From assembly GCF_038789205.1 (NCBI RefSeq), contig NZ_CP128355.1, positions 930,001-994,000 of the forward strand: a stretch of 64,000 nt of DNA, in the 5' to 3' direction. Below are positions 7,917-16,515 of this stretch, one piece after another (position 1 is the first letter of the stretch; the number at the start of each line of letters is the position of its first letter). The translations under genes were made by a program, and so were the position numbers. A model generated the notes under the pieces. That model was not told the DNA's origin, did not search any database, and saw nothing but the letters and a program-made list of their open reading frames with translations. Origin of the DNA: Staphylococcus hsinchuensis (GTDB taxonomy: Bacteria; Bacillota; Bacilli; Staphylococcales; Staphylococcaceae).

Positions 7917-7949
7917 CAAAAAATCCCGTCCACATGGGATGTGAACGGG
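7917..7949 (-). terminator. Terminator of pdxK
   Basis: On the minus strand, CCCGTTCACAT pairs with ATGTGGACGGG around a 3-base loop, followed by ATTTTTT, 14 bases after the pdxK stop. Confidence 0.93.
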
Positions 7950-7962
7950 TTATAACTTAACT

Positions 7963-8793
7963 CTATACTTCAGTAACTTCTACATCGATGTGTTCTACAC
8001 GATTGTATGCACCATGGTCAACGGGACCAACGAATTCGTTCATCTTCCAACCATTTTTTATTGCTGAAGCGACGAATGCTTTAGCTGCTACTACAGCTTC
8101 TTTAGGTGATTTACCATTTGCTAAATATGCCGTCGTTGCAGCTGCAAATGTACAACCTGCACCGTGATTATAACTTTGTTGGAACATATCAGTAGTTAAT
8201 TGATAGTACTGCTCTCCATCGAAGTAAAGGTCGTATGATTTTTCTTGATCTAACGCTTTACCACCTTTAATGATGACATGTTGCGCGCCTTGTTGGTGTA
8301 TCACTTTAGCCGCTTCTTTCATATCATCAATAGATTTCAACGTGCCTAAATTTGATAATTGACCTGCTTCAAATAAGTTAGGCGTCACGATTGTTGCTTT
8401 TGGTAATAAATATTCGATCATCGCATCTGTATTTCCCGGGTTAAGTACTTCATTTTCCCCTTTACATACCATTACTGGATCGACAACAAAGTATGTTGCG
8501 CCAGACTCCGAGAAGGCTTCTCCGGCACGTTTAATAATTTCTTGTGTGCCAAGCATACCTGTTTTAACCGCATCAGGCTGGATAGAAATAGCTGTTTCTA
8601 ATTGTTTGTTAAAGGTTTCAAATGGAATTGGTGTGACGTCATGTGACCACGTCTTTGGATCCATAGTTACGATGGATGTTAAGGCTACCATGCCATAAGT
8701 TCCTAATTCTTGGAATGTCTTTAAATCTGCTTGCATGCCTGCACCGGCACTTGTATCTGAACCGGCGATTGTTAGTGTTTTTTTCAATGCCAT
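7963..8793 (-). CDS. pdxK: Pyridoxal/hydroxymethylpyrimidine kinase (ribokinase family)
   Basis: A 276-residue ribokinase-fold kinase with ITIAGSD-type N-terminus (LTIAGSDTSAGAGMQADLKT), PVMVCKGE in the middle and the C-terminal GAGCTFAAA anion hole with the catalytic-loop cysteine. Staphylococcal and bacillary members of this subgroup (often labelled ThiD or PdxK) phosphorylate pyridoxal, pyridoxine and pyridoxamine, supplying pyridoxal phosphate; the family also includes HMP kinases of thiamine synthesis. The CTF form of the anion-hole loop is associated with the CC-type pyridoxal kinases. The ATG at 8793 follows GGGAG. It is a single gene with its own terminator. Confidence 0.85.
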   Translation of the reverse strand: MALKKTLTIAGSDTSAGAGMQADLKTFQELGTYGMVALTSIVTMDPKTWSHDVTPIPFETFNKQLETAISIQPDAVKTGMLGTQEIIKRAGEAFSESGATYFVVDPVMVCKGENEVLNPGNTDAMIEYLLPKATIVTPNLFEAGQLSNLGTLKSIDDMKEAAKVIHQQGAQHVIIKGGKALDQEKSYDLYFDGEQYYQLTTDMFQQSYNHGAGCTFAAATTAYLANGKSPKEAVVAAKAFVASAIKNGWKMNEFVGPVDHGAYNRVEHIDVEVTEV

Positions 8794-8969
8794 GAAAAAT
8801 CACTCCCTCACTAAATTTTTATCTATATCATACCACGATTATCGACTATTCTAAATCTTATCGTTCTCTTGGTACTTGTTTTATACATAAAATGAAATTA
8901 CCATAATTATAAAAGATAATCACGGATAGTGCGTATATGTTAATATATTCAAGTAAGGAGAGATGTTTA

Positions 8970-9626
8970 ATGGAATGGTCAGAGGTGTTTCACGAAATTA
9001 CTTCCCAACATGATTTCCAAGAGATGCATGATTTTCTGGAAAAGGAATATACAACGCAAGTCGTTTATCCTGATAGGGAGAATATATATCAAGCGTTCGA
9101 CTTAACGCCATTTGAAGATATTAAAGTCGTAATCTTAGGTCAAGATCCATATCATGGCCCGAATCAAGCGCATGGTTTGGCGTTTTCAGTACAACCTAAC
9201 GCGAAGTTTCCACCATCATTACGAAATATGTATAAAGAATTAGAAGCTGACATCGGGTGTTGTCGCGTGTCTCCACATTTGCAAGATTGGGCACGTGAAG
9301 GTGTATTATTATTAAATACAGTGCTTACCGTTCGCCAAGGAGAGGCACATTCTCATCGTAATATCGGATGGGAAGTATTTACGGATGCTGTGATTAAGAC
9401 CATTTCTGAACAGTTGAATAATGTTGTGTTTATTTTGTGGGGTAAACCTGCGCAACAAAAGATTAAATTAATTGATCAAACGAAACACCATATTATTAAA
9501 TCGTCGCATCCCAGTCCGTTATCAGCTCATAGAGGTTTTTTAGGATCGAAACCGTATTCTAGGACGAATGAATACTTACAGGCACACAATATTACACCTG
9601 TAAATTGGTGCGAAGGTGAGGAATAA
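8970..9626 (+). CDS. ung: Uracil-DNA glycosylase
   Basis: A 218-residue family 1 uracil-DNA glycosylase that removes uracil from DNA. The catalytic water-activating motif [17 protein letters not shown] (near residue 60) and the His motif [15 protein letters not shown] (near 183) are both complete. The ATG at 8970 with AAGGAGAG upstream gives [10 protein letters not shown] and the standard length. Genes for a DUF5327 protein and a DUF423 protein follow within 25 bases each, so the three are likely one transcript ending at the hairpin at 10412-10455. Confidence 0.95.
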   Translation: MEWSEVFHEITSQHDFQEMHDFLEKEYTTQVVYPDRENIYQAFDLTPFEDIKVVILGQDPYHGPNQAHGLAFSVQPNAKFPPSLRNMYKELEADIGCCRVSPHLQDWAREGVLLLNTVLTVRQGEAHSHRNIGWEVFTDAVIKTISEQLNNVVFILWGKPAQQKIKLIDQTKHHIIKSSHPSPLSAHRGFLGSKPYSRTNEYLQAHNITPVNWCEGEE

Positions 9627-9628
9627 CT

Positions 9629-10006
9629 ATGGAAAAAGAGAAAATGATTCAGTTAATAGAACAAGAACTCGTTTCTGCAGATAAGTCCACATCAGAGGTA
9701 GAATTTGAAAAGCATATGTATGCGATTTATAAATTGACGGAATTGATTGCTACCGATAAAAGCGGACAACGTTCACAACATACTGATTTATATGAAACAC
9801 CAAGTTCTACGGAGTTAGCAGCTACACAACCCTCACAACAGCAAGTTTCTAAGAATCAGAGTATTTCTGATGCAGAACTGAAAGCGATGGGGGCGAAAGT
9901 ACCATCTAAGTCAGCTCAATCCCATTCTTCGTCAGATATGACGACATCGTCTAACCTTAAGACGGACGATGGCATAGGTAATGGAGATTCAATTTTTGAT
10001 TTCTAA
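9629..10006 (+). CDS. YwdI family protein (DUF5327)
   Basis: A 125-residue hydrophilic protein, Glu/Lys-rich and helical in its first 45 residues (MEKEKMIQLIEQELVSADK) and Ser/Gln-rich and probably disordered afterwards. The position directly after ung matches the ywdI gene of Bacillus and its staphylococcal relatives. No function is known. The start is two bases after the ung stop, with GAAGGTGAGG upstream inside ung, which implies coupled translation. Confidence 0.75.
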   Translation: MEKEKMIQLIEQELVSADKSTSEVEFEKHMYAIYKLTELIATDKSGQRSQHTDLYETPSSTELAATQPSQQQVSKNQSISDAELKAMGAKVPSKSAQSHSSSDMTTSSNLKTDDGIGNGDSIFDF

Positions 10007-10027
10007 TAGAGAAAGGATAATCATATT

Positions 10028-10393
10028 ATGATGAAAGTTTTTATTATTCTAGGAGCGCTCAATGCTCTTATGGCAGTAGGAACAGGTGCATTTGGTGCAC
10101 ACGGTTTGGAAGGAAAACTGTCTGATAAATACATGAATGTTTGGGAGAAAGCCACAACATATCAAATGTATCATGGTTTAGGATTAATCCTACTTGGAAT
10201 TATTACCGGTACAACACCCATTCATATTAATTGGGCAGGTTGGTTAATGTTCTTTGGTATTGTATTTTTCAGTGGTTCACTATACGTATTAGCACTAACT
10301 CAAATCCGTATATTAGGTGCGATTACTCCAATCGGCGGTGTGTTATTCATCGTGAGTTGGTTATTACTCGTTATCGCTGCCTTTAAATTGTAA
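10028..10393 (+). CDS. DUF423 family small membrane protein (YwdK-like)
   Basis: A 121-residue integral membrane protein with four predicted helices. The N-terminal [23 protein letters not shown] segment is the DUF423 hallmark. The function is unknown. It follows the YwdI-like gene by 21 bases, as ywdK follows ywdI in Bacillus. Two adjacent ATGs (10028, 10031) could each serve as start after AAAGGATAA. Transcription probably ends at the hairpin that overlaps the control region of the next gene. Confidence 0.88.
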   Translation: MMKVFIILGALNALMAVGTGAFGAHGLEGKLSDKYMNVWEKATTYQMYHGLGLILLGIITGTTPIHINWAGWLMFFGIVFFSGSLYVLALTQIRILGAITPIGGVLFIVSWLLLVIAAFKL

Positions 10394-10401
10394 AATTTAC
10401 G

Positions 10402-10431
10402 TTGTTTAAGGATTCACCTTTTGGTTATAAT
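10402..10431 (+). promoter_or_regulatory. Promoter of the amino-acid permease
   Basis: TTGTTT at 10402-10407 and TATAAT at 10426-10431 with an 18-base spacer, about 25 bases upstream of the start codon region. Confidence 0.6.
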
Positions 10432-10455
10432 ACAACCCATGAGGTGAATTTTTTT
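10412..10455 (+). terminator. Hairpin overlapping promoter and RBS of the permease
   Basis: ATTCACCT (10412-10419) can pair with AGGTGAAT (10442-10449), and seven T residues follow. The left arm lies in the promoter spacer, so only read-through RNA from the ung operon can form the hairpin. The right arm contains the permease ribosome site GAGGTG. Confidence 0.6.
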
Positions 10456-11931
10456 ATGGGCAAAAATGAAAGGCAAGTTGATAGAGGAGATTTAAAACAA
10501 AATCTATCAGAGAAGTTTGTATGGGCAATTGCCTATGGGTCCTGTATAGGATGGGGGGCATTTATCCTACCAGGTGATTGGATTCATAAAGCAGGTCCAA
10601 TCGCATCAGCAATAGGTATTGTTATTGGTGCATTATTGATGATACTCATTGCAGTCAGTTATGGTGCATTAGTTGAACGCTTTCCAGTTTCTGGTGGCGC
10701 TTTCGCATTTAGTTTTTTAGGATTTGGTAGATACGTCAGTTTCTTCTCATCCTGGTTTTTAACGTTTGGCTACATATGTGTAGTAGCCTTGAACGCAACC
10801 GCATTTAGTTTATTGATTAAATTCTTAATGCCGGGCGTGTTAGAACATGGTAAGTTATACACCATTGCAGGATGGGACGTCTATATTACGGAAATTCTTA
10901 TTGCATCCGTACTATTAATAATCTTTATGTTCATTGCCATTAAAGGTACGAGTGTTTCAGGATCGTTACAATATTACTTCTGTGTGGCTATGGTAGTTAC
11001 AATTGTATTATTATTCATTGGCTCATTTTTCGGTCATGGTTTTTCATTGGATAATTTACAGCCACTTAAAAGTGAAAAACAGGGTTGGTTCTTATCAATC
11101 ATCTCTATCGTTGCGATAGCACCATGGGCGTATGTAGGATTCGATAATATTCCACAAACAGCAGAAGAATTTGATTTTTCACCAAATAAGACATTTAAAC
11201 TAATAGTATATAGTTTATTAGCAGCAGCTTTCACATACGTATTAATGTTACTTTATACTGGATGGTTGCACAGTAAATCAAGCGGCAAGAGTGACCTTTG
11301 GTTAACAGGTGCCGTGACACAAAGTGCATTCGGATATATCGGTTTAGCCATTTTAGCCATTGCGATAATTATGGGAATCTTTACTGGACTAAACGGTTTC
11401 TTAATGAGCTCAAGCCGTCTACTCTTCTCAATGGGACGTTCAGGTATCATGCCTTCAATGTTCAGTAAACTCCACAGAAAATATAAAACACCTTACGTTG
11501 CGATTATCTTCTTAGTAGCTATAACTCTAATCGCACCTTGGTTAGGTCGAACAGCATTAACATGGATTGTAAACATGTCTTCTTCTGGTGTGTCTATCGC
11601 TTATTTAGTTACTTGCTTGTCTGCAGTTCGATTATTTAGCTATGATAAAAATAGTCCGACATATGCACCGATATATAAGACATTTGCAATTATAGGTTCA
11701 ATCATGTCATTAGCATTCTTAATTTTATTATTAGTGCCATTTTCACCAGCAGGTTTATCAATGCCATCATATATCGCTTTAGCTGGTTGGTTCTTAATAG
11801 GACTTATCTTCTTTATCATCCGTTATCCTAAATTGAAGAAAATGGACAACGACACGTTAAGTAAATTGATTTTAAATAAATCTAAAAGTGAAGTAAATAA
11901 AATGGTTAAAGGTACGAAGTCAAATAAATAA
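10456..11931 (+). CDS. Amino acid permease (APC superfamily)
   Basis: A 491-residue transporter of the amino acid-polyamine-organocation superfamily with about 12 membrane helices. The substrate-binding loop of helix 1 is visible as AYGSCIGWGAFILPG (near residue 28), and the helix 6 region as APWAYVGFDNIPQTAEEF (near 215), where an aromatic residue and a break in the helix bind substrate. The ATG at 10456 follows GAGGTG across a T-run. It has its own promoter. The substrate cannot be assigned; the EEF after helix 6 recalls glutamate/GABA or cationic amino-acid carriers. A repeat-type terminator follows at 11942. Confidence 0.85.
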   Translation: MGKNERQVDRGDLKQNLSEKFVWAIAYGSCIGWGAFILPGDWIHKAGPIASAIGIVIGALLMILIAVSYGALVERFPVSGGAFAFSFLGFGRYVSFFSSWFLTFGYICVVALNATAFSLLIKFLMPGVLEHGKLYTIAGWDVYITEILIASVLLIIFMFIAIKGTSVSGSLQYYFCVAMVVTIVLLFIGSFFGHGFSLDNLQPLKSEKQGWFLSIISIVAIAPWAYVGFDNIPQTAEEFDFSPNKTFKLIVYSLLAAAFTYVLMLLYTGWLHSKSSGKSDLWLTGAVTQSAFGYIGLAILAIAIIMGIFTGLNGFLMSSSRLLFSMGRSGIMPSMFSKLHRKYKTPYVAIIFLVAITLIAPWLGRTALTWIVNMSSSGVSIAYLVTCLSAVRLFSYDKNSPTYAPIYKTFAIIGSIMSLAFLILLLVPFSPAGLSMPSYIALAGWFLIGLIFFIIRYPKLKKMDNDTLSKLILNKSKSEVNKMVKGTKSNK

Positions 11932-11941
11932 TTATAAATGA

Positions 11942-11979
11942 AGAGTCTGGGACAAAAATAGATGTCTCAGACTCTTTTT
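11942..11979 (+). terminator. Repeat-derived terminator after the permease
   Basis: AGAGTCTGGGACA pairs with TGTCTCAGACTCT (one G-U), followed by TTTTT. The sequence is the same hairpin found at the head of the dispersed repeats at 14268, 15359, 21858 and 63932. Confidence 0.85.
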
Positions 11980-12073
11980 GTATAGGTATACAAATGAACT
12001 TCTTTTCAATATATGGAAAATTGGTCATAATAATGATAAACACGTTAAAGGCAATGAAAAGGATGTGAAACTT

Positions 12074-12544
12074 ATGGATAAGGAAGAACAATTATTAAAT
12101 GAAATCAGACAGGTTTATAACAAAATCGTATTATTAAATAAACCGATTATGGAACAAGAGTTAGCTGGATATACGTCAGGCGAGGTGCACTGTATCCAAG
12201 AAATAGGCAGACATGCAAAACCGAATGTCAGTGACTTATCTTACAATATGTTTATGACGCGCGGCGCTATAAGTAAATTAACGAAGAAATTAATAGATAA
12301 GGATGCGATTCAACGCTACCAAGATGAACACAATAAAAAAGAAGTCTATTTTAAACTTACTGATAAAGGGACAGCTATTTTCGATAAACATGAAAGTTTG
12401 CATCAACAATTTCGTGAAAGAGATGCTGAAGTATTTGACCAAGTTACGGATGAACAGTATGAAGTAATGTTATCGTTTTTTGAAAAATACAATCAACATT
12501 TAACTGAAGAAATTGAAGGCAAAGGGACACAAAAAAATAATTAA
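12074..12544 (+). CDS. MarR family transcriptional regulator
   Basis: A 156-residue MarR-type winged-helix repressor. The DNA-reading helix lies around MTRGAISKLTKKLIDKDAI (residues 69-86), and the wing in DEHNKKEVYFKLTDKG (about 91-106). I use the ATG at 12074, preceded by AAGGATG, rather than the open upstream frame, which runs through a terminator. The next gene is a DHA2 drug exporter, and the gap between them contains two matching palindromes around a promoter, so local repression of the exporter, relieved by a ligand, is likely. A TTTTCA-17-CATAAT promoter lies upstream. Confidence 0.88.
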   Translation: MDKEEQLLNEIRQVYNKIVLLNKPIMEQELAGYTSGEVHCIQEIGRHAKPNVSDLSYNMFMTRGAISKLTKKLIDKDAIQRYQDEHNKKEVYFKLTDKGTAIFDKHESLHQQFRERDAEVFDQVTDEQYEVMLSFFEKYNQHLTEEIEGKGTQKNN

Positions 12545-12553
12545 TCGCCTTTC

Positions 12554-12608
12554 TTTTTGTTGAATAGGAAACAAAAATACGTTATATTTTGTTGACGGAG
12601 AAACAAAA
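12554..12608 (+). promoter_or_regulatory. Exporter promoter flanked by two operator-like palindromes
   Basis: The promoter is TTGAAT (12560-12565), 17 bases, TATATT (12583-12588). Palindrome 1 is TTTTTGTT-8-AACAAAAA (12554-12577) and palindrome 2 is TTTTGTT-8-AACAAAA (12587-12608). Their left arms begin 33 bases apart, near three helical turns. The first covers the -35 box and the second the start site and ribosome-site edge. Confidence 0.7.
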
Positions 12609-12621
12609 AGGAGGGTTGTTT

Positions 12622-14037
12622 TTGTCTCAACAATCTACAAAGATTCCTGCCGATATTATGAAACCAGCATGGGCACTTGCCTTGGGAGCAATTGCGCCGA
12701 TGTTAGATTCTACTATGGTGAATATCGCAGTGAATCAATTGACCCAAGAATTTAAAGTACCATTGGACATCGTACAATGGAGCATAACAGGTTATGTATT
12801 GGCATTGGCGATTGCCGTGCCGATTTCAGGTTGGTTCATGGACCAATTTAATAGTAAAAAGGTTTTCATCTTTGCTGCAACCCTATTTGGTCTCGTATCA
12901 ATTGGTTTGGGGTTGAGTTGGACGATTCAAATGTTCATTATATTACGGCTAATTCAAGGATTTAGTGCAGGTATTATTACGACTTTAATGTCGACGATGC
13001 TCGTTAAAATTGCAGGAGAACAATATTTAGGCCGAGTTATGGCAATCGTGAGCACGCCGATGATACTTGGTCCTATATTTGGACCAGTGTTAGGTGGATT
13101 CATCGTTCATATGGCCTCATGGCACTGGATTTTCTTTATTAATGTCATAATCACTTTGGTGTTAGTACCTATCATGGTTAAGGAATTGCCTTCGTTTTCA
13201 CCGATTAATCGTTCTAAAAGGTTAGACATCCTAGGCGTGATTTTGTTATCACTCATCAGCGTGTTATTCATAGAAAGCGTGACCGAAGCTTCGAAAAAAG
13301 CAAGTTTCACTAATTTTGAAACAATAGTGACATTTTTGAGTGCTATCGTACTAGCTGTTATCTATTTAATTTATAATCGTAAGAAAAATTACGCTACTGT
13401 GTTACCTACGACATTATTTAAACAGAGAAATTACGGTTTATCTAGTTTAGGACTATTCTTAGCGAACATTGCTATCCTCGGTCCGATGATTTTATTTCCT
13501 ATTTTCTTTCAACAAATTAATGGCTTTAATGAAACAGAAGCAGCGATGTTACTCATGCCGCAAGGTATTGGTATGCTTATAGCAAGACCGTATATTGGAC
13601 GTCTAACTGACCAATATGGTGCGAAAATTGTAATTATTATATGTGTCAGTTGTTCAGTAATTGGGACTTTGCCGTTTATTTTTATCTCGCAATCTACACC
13701 TATTATTTTTGATGTGATTGCATTGTTTATACGTGGTTTATTTGTTGGAGGTATTATGTTGCCATTAACTAATTCTGCTTATATCGGACTGAACTCTAAA
13801 GCCATATCTGAAGCGGGTGTAGGTATTAATATGATTGAAAATATTGGCTCTAGTTTTGGATCTGCTTTAATGGCATCGATCACTTCCGCGGCCTTAACAT
13901 ATGTACATGTATCAAATTTAAATATAGCTACTGCTTATCATCTAGGCTTCGGTATTTCGATAATAATATTAATGATTATTATAGTGCCTGCTTTGTTTTT
14001 AAAATCGATGGATGATGGTGAAAACAACGCAGTTTAA
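12622..14037 (+). CDS. DHA2 family MFS multidrug exporter (EmrB/QacA type)
   Basis: A 471-residue proton-coupled exporter with about 14 membrane helices. Motif C-like glycine and proline pattern is visible in MILGPIFGPVLGGFIV (near residue 145), motif D1 in LDSTMVNIAVNQL (near 25) with the DHA2-typical Asp, and motif A-like residues after helix 2 (GWFMDQFNSKKVF). The start is the TTG at 12622: AAGGAGGG lies 6-7 bases before it, giving MSQQSTKIPADI. It is downstream of, and probably controlled by, the MarR gene. Likely substrates are hydrophobic or cationic toxic compounds, but none is shown by sequence. Confidence 0.87.
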   Translation: MSQQSTKIPADIMKPAWALALGAIAPMLDSTMVNIAVNQLTQEFKVPLDIVQWSITGYVLALAIAVPISGWFMDQFNSKKVFIFAATLFGLVSIGLGLSWTIQMFIILRLIQGFSAGIITTLMSTMLVKIAGEQYLGRVMAIVSTPMILGPIFGPVLGGFIVHMASWHWIFFINVIITLVLVPIMVKELPSFSPINRSKRLDILGVILLSLISVLFIESVTEASKKASFTNFETIVTFLSAIVLAVIYLIYNRKKNYATVLPTTLFKQRNYGLSSLGLFLANIAILGPMILFPIFFQQINGFNETEAAMLLMPQGIGMLIARPYIGRLTDQYGAKIVIIICVSCSVIGTLPFIFISQSTPIIFDVIALFIRGLFVGGIMLPLTNSAYIGLNSKAISEAGVGINMIENIGSSFGSALMASITSAALTYVHVSNLNIATAYHLGFGISIIILMIIIVPALFLKSMDDGENNAV

Positions 14038-14267
14038 AACATAGAAATGGCCTTGAACAAGTAAGATGACAGACATATTATTTTAAGTTACCATCTAACT
14101 TATAGTGTCACCACTTTTTACAAGACAATTATGTTTCAAAAATATTATATCGGATAATATATAAGTAGTTAACTGTTTTATATGTTTATTGAGTAGCGAC
14201 AATGTAACAATGATAGTAGCAGTTAATAAGTTTAAGTGTGATTAAAGTTCTCCCAAACACACACTTA

Positions 14268-14428
14268 AAGAGTCTGAGACAAAAATAGGCGTCTCAGACT
14301 CTTTGTCAAATTGGCAGTAGATGTCTAAATTGAAATGCGCTTATATCAAGCTTTTTTCAATTCTAGTCATCCTTGCCGGGGTGGGACTACGAAAGCTTTA
14401 TTAAAAATTCGATTTCTGTCCCACTCCC
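14268..14428 (+). repeat. Dispersed staphylococcal intergenic repeat, copy A
   Basis: It starts with the GAGTCTGAGACA/TGTCTCAGACTC-type hairpin (14269-14303) and TTTGTCAA. It ends with the GTGGGACTACGAAAGC...TCGATTTCTGTCCCAC block (14380-14426). Compared with other copies it carries about 60 extra bases between the two blocks. Confidence 0.8.
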
Positions 14429-14488
14429 TTCTGTTTCGGACAATTCAATGCTACTATTTATATTTCCAAAGTAAATACGAAGCAATTT

Positions 14489-14530
14489 ATAAAAAGCCAC
14501 ATTCAATGTTTAAACATTGGATGTGGCTTT
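14489..14530 (-). terminator. Terminator of hemQ
   Basis: A stem AAGCCACATCCAATG/CATTGAATGTGGCTT around TTTAAA, with a T-run on the minus strand, 24 bases past the hemQ stop. Confidence 0.92.
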
Positions 14531-14554
14531 AGTTAATATTATAAAGTTTTAACG

Positions 14555-15304
14555 TTAAAGTTCGAAAAATCCTTGCAATTCTTCTTTTTTAAGAATGTGT
14601 CCTACGTAGAAACTACCGAAGTCACCGTAACGTGCTGTTGTTTCGTCGAATCTCATTTCATATACAATCTTCTTAAATTGTAATGGATCGTCAGCGAAAA
14701 GCGTCACGCCCCATTCATAATCATCGAAACCGACTGAACCAGTGATGAATTGTTTGATTTTACCAGCATACTGACGACCGATTTTGCCGTGATTATACAT
14801 AAGTTCTTGGCGTTTTTCTAAAGGTAACATATACCAGTTATATGTTTCATTACGACGTTTATCCATTGGATAGAAGCAAATGTATTCTGATTGTGGTAAT
14901 TCTGGATACAATCTTGGTTTGATGTGTGGGTTTTCATATGGATCTTCATCAGATTTACCAGCTAGGTAATTGCCTAATTCAATAATTGAGACAAATGAAT
15001 AAGTAGGGATTAAGAAATCCATGATTTTTAATTTGTTAAATTCGTTCTCAAACTGGTTTAAATCTTTCATTTCAGGACGTAATGCCCAAAGTAAAATGTC
15101 GGCCTTTTGACCCGTAATATTATAAAAGGCGTGATCACCAACGTTGTTTGTACGTGCTTCTTCGTGTTTGTTTAAAAATGCTTGTAACTCTTCAACAAGT
15201 TGTTGTCTTTCTTCTTCTTGTACTAAACGTAGGCTTGTCCAGTCAACAGCATAAAATAAATGTAAACTGTACCAACCGTCTAAAGTTTCTGGTGCTTGTG
15301 GCAT
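14555..15304 (-). CDS. hemQ: Coproheme decarboxylase HemQ (chlorite dismutase-like)
   Basis: A 249-residue protein of the chlorite dismutase family, matching staphylococcal HemQ in length and in blocks such as [30 protein letters not shown] and [18 protein letters not shown]. HemQ oxidatively decarboxylates coproheme III to haem b, the last step of the coproporphyrin-dependent pathway of Gram-positive bacteria, using H2O2. The tyrosine of YNWYML corresponds to the radical-forming tyrosine known in S. aureus HemQ. The arginine of true chlorite dismutases is not expected in this group. The ATG at 15304 follows GAAGGAGCG. It is convergent with the exporter and divergent from pta. Confidence 0.93.
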   Translation of the reverse strand: MPQAPETLDGWYSLHLFYAVDWTSLRLVQEEERQQLVEELQAFLNKHEEARTNNVGDHAFYNITGQKADILLWALRPEMKDLNQFENEFNKLKIMDFLIPTYSFVSIIELGNYLAGKSDEDPYENPHIKPRLYPELPQSEYICFYPMDKRRNETYNWYMLPLEKRQELMYNHGKIGRQYAGKIKQFITGSVGFDDYEWGVTLFADDPLQFKKIVYEMRFDETTARYGDFGSFYVGHILKKEELQGFFEL

Positions 15305-15358
15305 TTAAATCGCTCCTTCTTTAACATTTGTATACACGTAAATTTTATCATAAAAGGA

Positions 15359-15449
15359 TGCTGGGACAAATATAGATGTCTCAGCCTCTTTATCAATTAG
15401 GTGGGACTCGAAAACTTTATTTAGAAAATTCGATTTCTGTTCCTCTCTC
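15359..15449 (+). repeat. Dispersed staphylococcal intergenic repeat, copy B
   Basis: A degenerate copy between hemQ and pta: CTGGGACA...TGTCTCAG hairpin, then AGGTGGGACTCGAAAACTTT...TTCGATTTCTGTTCC. It has the same block order as copy A, without the extra 60 bases. Confidence 0.78.
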
Positions 15450-15529
15450 AAATTAGTGTCATGGCATTATATAAAAATATGACGTATAATACTGATAAAA
15501 GGAATAATTTTAAATTCTAGGAGGGCACT

Positions 15530-16513
15530 ATGACTTTATTAGATGTATTAAAAGACAAGCTATCAGGTAAACAAGTGAGTATTGTATTGCCTGAAGGTGA
15601 AGATGAGCGTGTGTTAAAAGCAGCTACAGAGTTGCACCAAACAGATTACGTAAATCCAATTGTATTAGGTGATGAAGATAGCATTAAAGCTTTAGCGAAT
15701 GACAAAGGTTTAGATATTTCACAATTAGAAATCATTAACCCTGCAACAAGTGAATTAAAAGAAGAATTAGTCAATGCATTTGTTGAACGTCGTAATGGTA
15801 AAGCAACCGAAGAACAAGCACAAGATATGTTAAATGATGTCAATTACTTTGGTACAATGCTCGTTTACACTGGTAAAGTACAAGGCCTCGTGAGTGGTGC
15901 AGCACATTCTACTGGAGATACGGTACGTCCTGCATTACAAATTATTAAGACTAAACCAGGCGTTTCTAAAACATCAGGTGTTTTCTTCATGATTAAAGGA
16001 GACGAACAATATGTCTTTGGTGACTGTGCCATCAATCCTAAGTTAGAAGCACAGGATTTAGCAGAAGTTGCAGTTGAAAGTGCTAAAACGGCTAAAAGCT
16101 TTGGCATGGATCCACGCGTAGTTATGCTCAGCTTCTCAACTAAAGGTTCAGCAAAATCAGATGACGTTGAAAAGGTTGCTCAAGCTGTCGACTTTGCTAA
16201 AGATAAACTTAAATCAGAACAACTGGAAGATGTCCAAATCGATGGTGAATTCCAATTTGATGCTGCTATTGTCCCAGAAGTAGCTAAGAAAAAGGCGCCA
16301 GAAGCTGATATTCAAGGTAACGCAAATGTATTCATCTTCCCAAGTTTAGAAGCTGGAAATATTGGATACAAAATTGCACAACGTTTAGGCGGTTATGATG
16401 CAGTAGGTCCTGTATTACAAGGGTTAAATTCACCTGTTAATGACTTATCAAGAGGTTGCTCAACTGAAGACGTATTTAATCTATCAATCATTACTGCAGC
16501 TCAAACACTGTAA
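15530..16513 (+). CDS. pta: Phosphate acetyltransferase
   Basis: A 327-residue Pta of the short bacterial class. It interconverts acetyl-CoA and acetyl phosphate and, with acetate kinase, drives acetate overflow and ATP formation. Family segments include VLPEGEDERVLKAA (residues 19-32), SGAAHSTGDTVRPALQIIKT (about 120-139) and the C-terminal GPVLQGLNSPVNDLSRGCS with catalytic Asp and Arg. The ATG at 15530 has GGAGGGC upstream. The lipL gene begins two bases after its stop, the same pairing as in Bacillus. Confidence 0.95.
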   Translation: MTLLDVLKDKLSGKQVSIVLPEGEDERVLKAATELHQTDYVNPIVLGDEDSIKALANDKGLDISQLEIINPATSELKEELVNAFVERRNGKATEEQAQDMLNDVNYFGTMLVYTGKVQGLVSGAAHSTGDTVRPALQIIKTKPGVSKTSGVFFMIKGDEQYVFGDCAINPKLEAQDLAEVAVESAKTAKSFGMDPRVVMLSFSTKGSAKSDDVEKVAQAVDFAKDKLKSEQLEDVQIDGEFQFDAAIVPEVAKKKAPEADIQGNANVFIFPSLEAGNIGYKIAQRLGGYDAVGPVLQGLNSPVNDLSRGCSTEDVFNLSIITAAQTL

Positions 16514-16515
16514 TT

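Larger units (their letters stand above)
14038..14554. other. Intergenic region with dispersed repeat and hemQ terminator
   Basis: The first 230 bases hold AT-rich sequence with no gene. A dispersed repeat occupies 14268-14428 and the hemQ terminator 14491-14530. The open frame at 14335-14532 lies entirely within the repeat and terminator and has no ribosome site. Confidence 0.7.

Noticed and set aside
14335..14532. 65-codon open frame between the MFS exporter and hemQ
   Set aside because: It lies inside a dispersed repeat and the hemQ terminator, lacks a ribosome site, and its product has no recognisable features.
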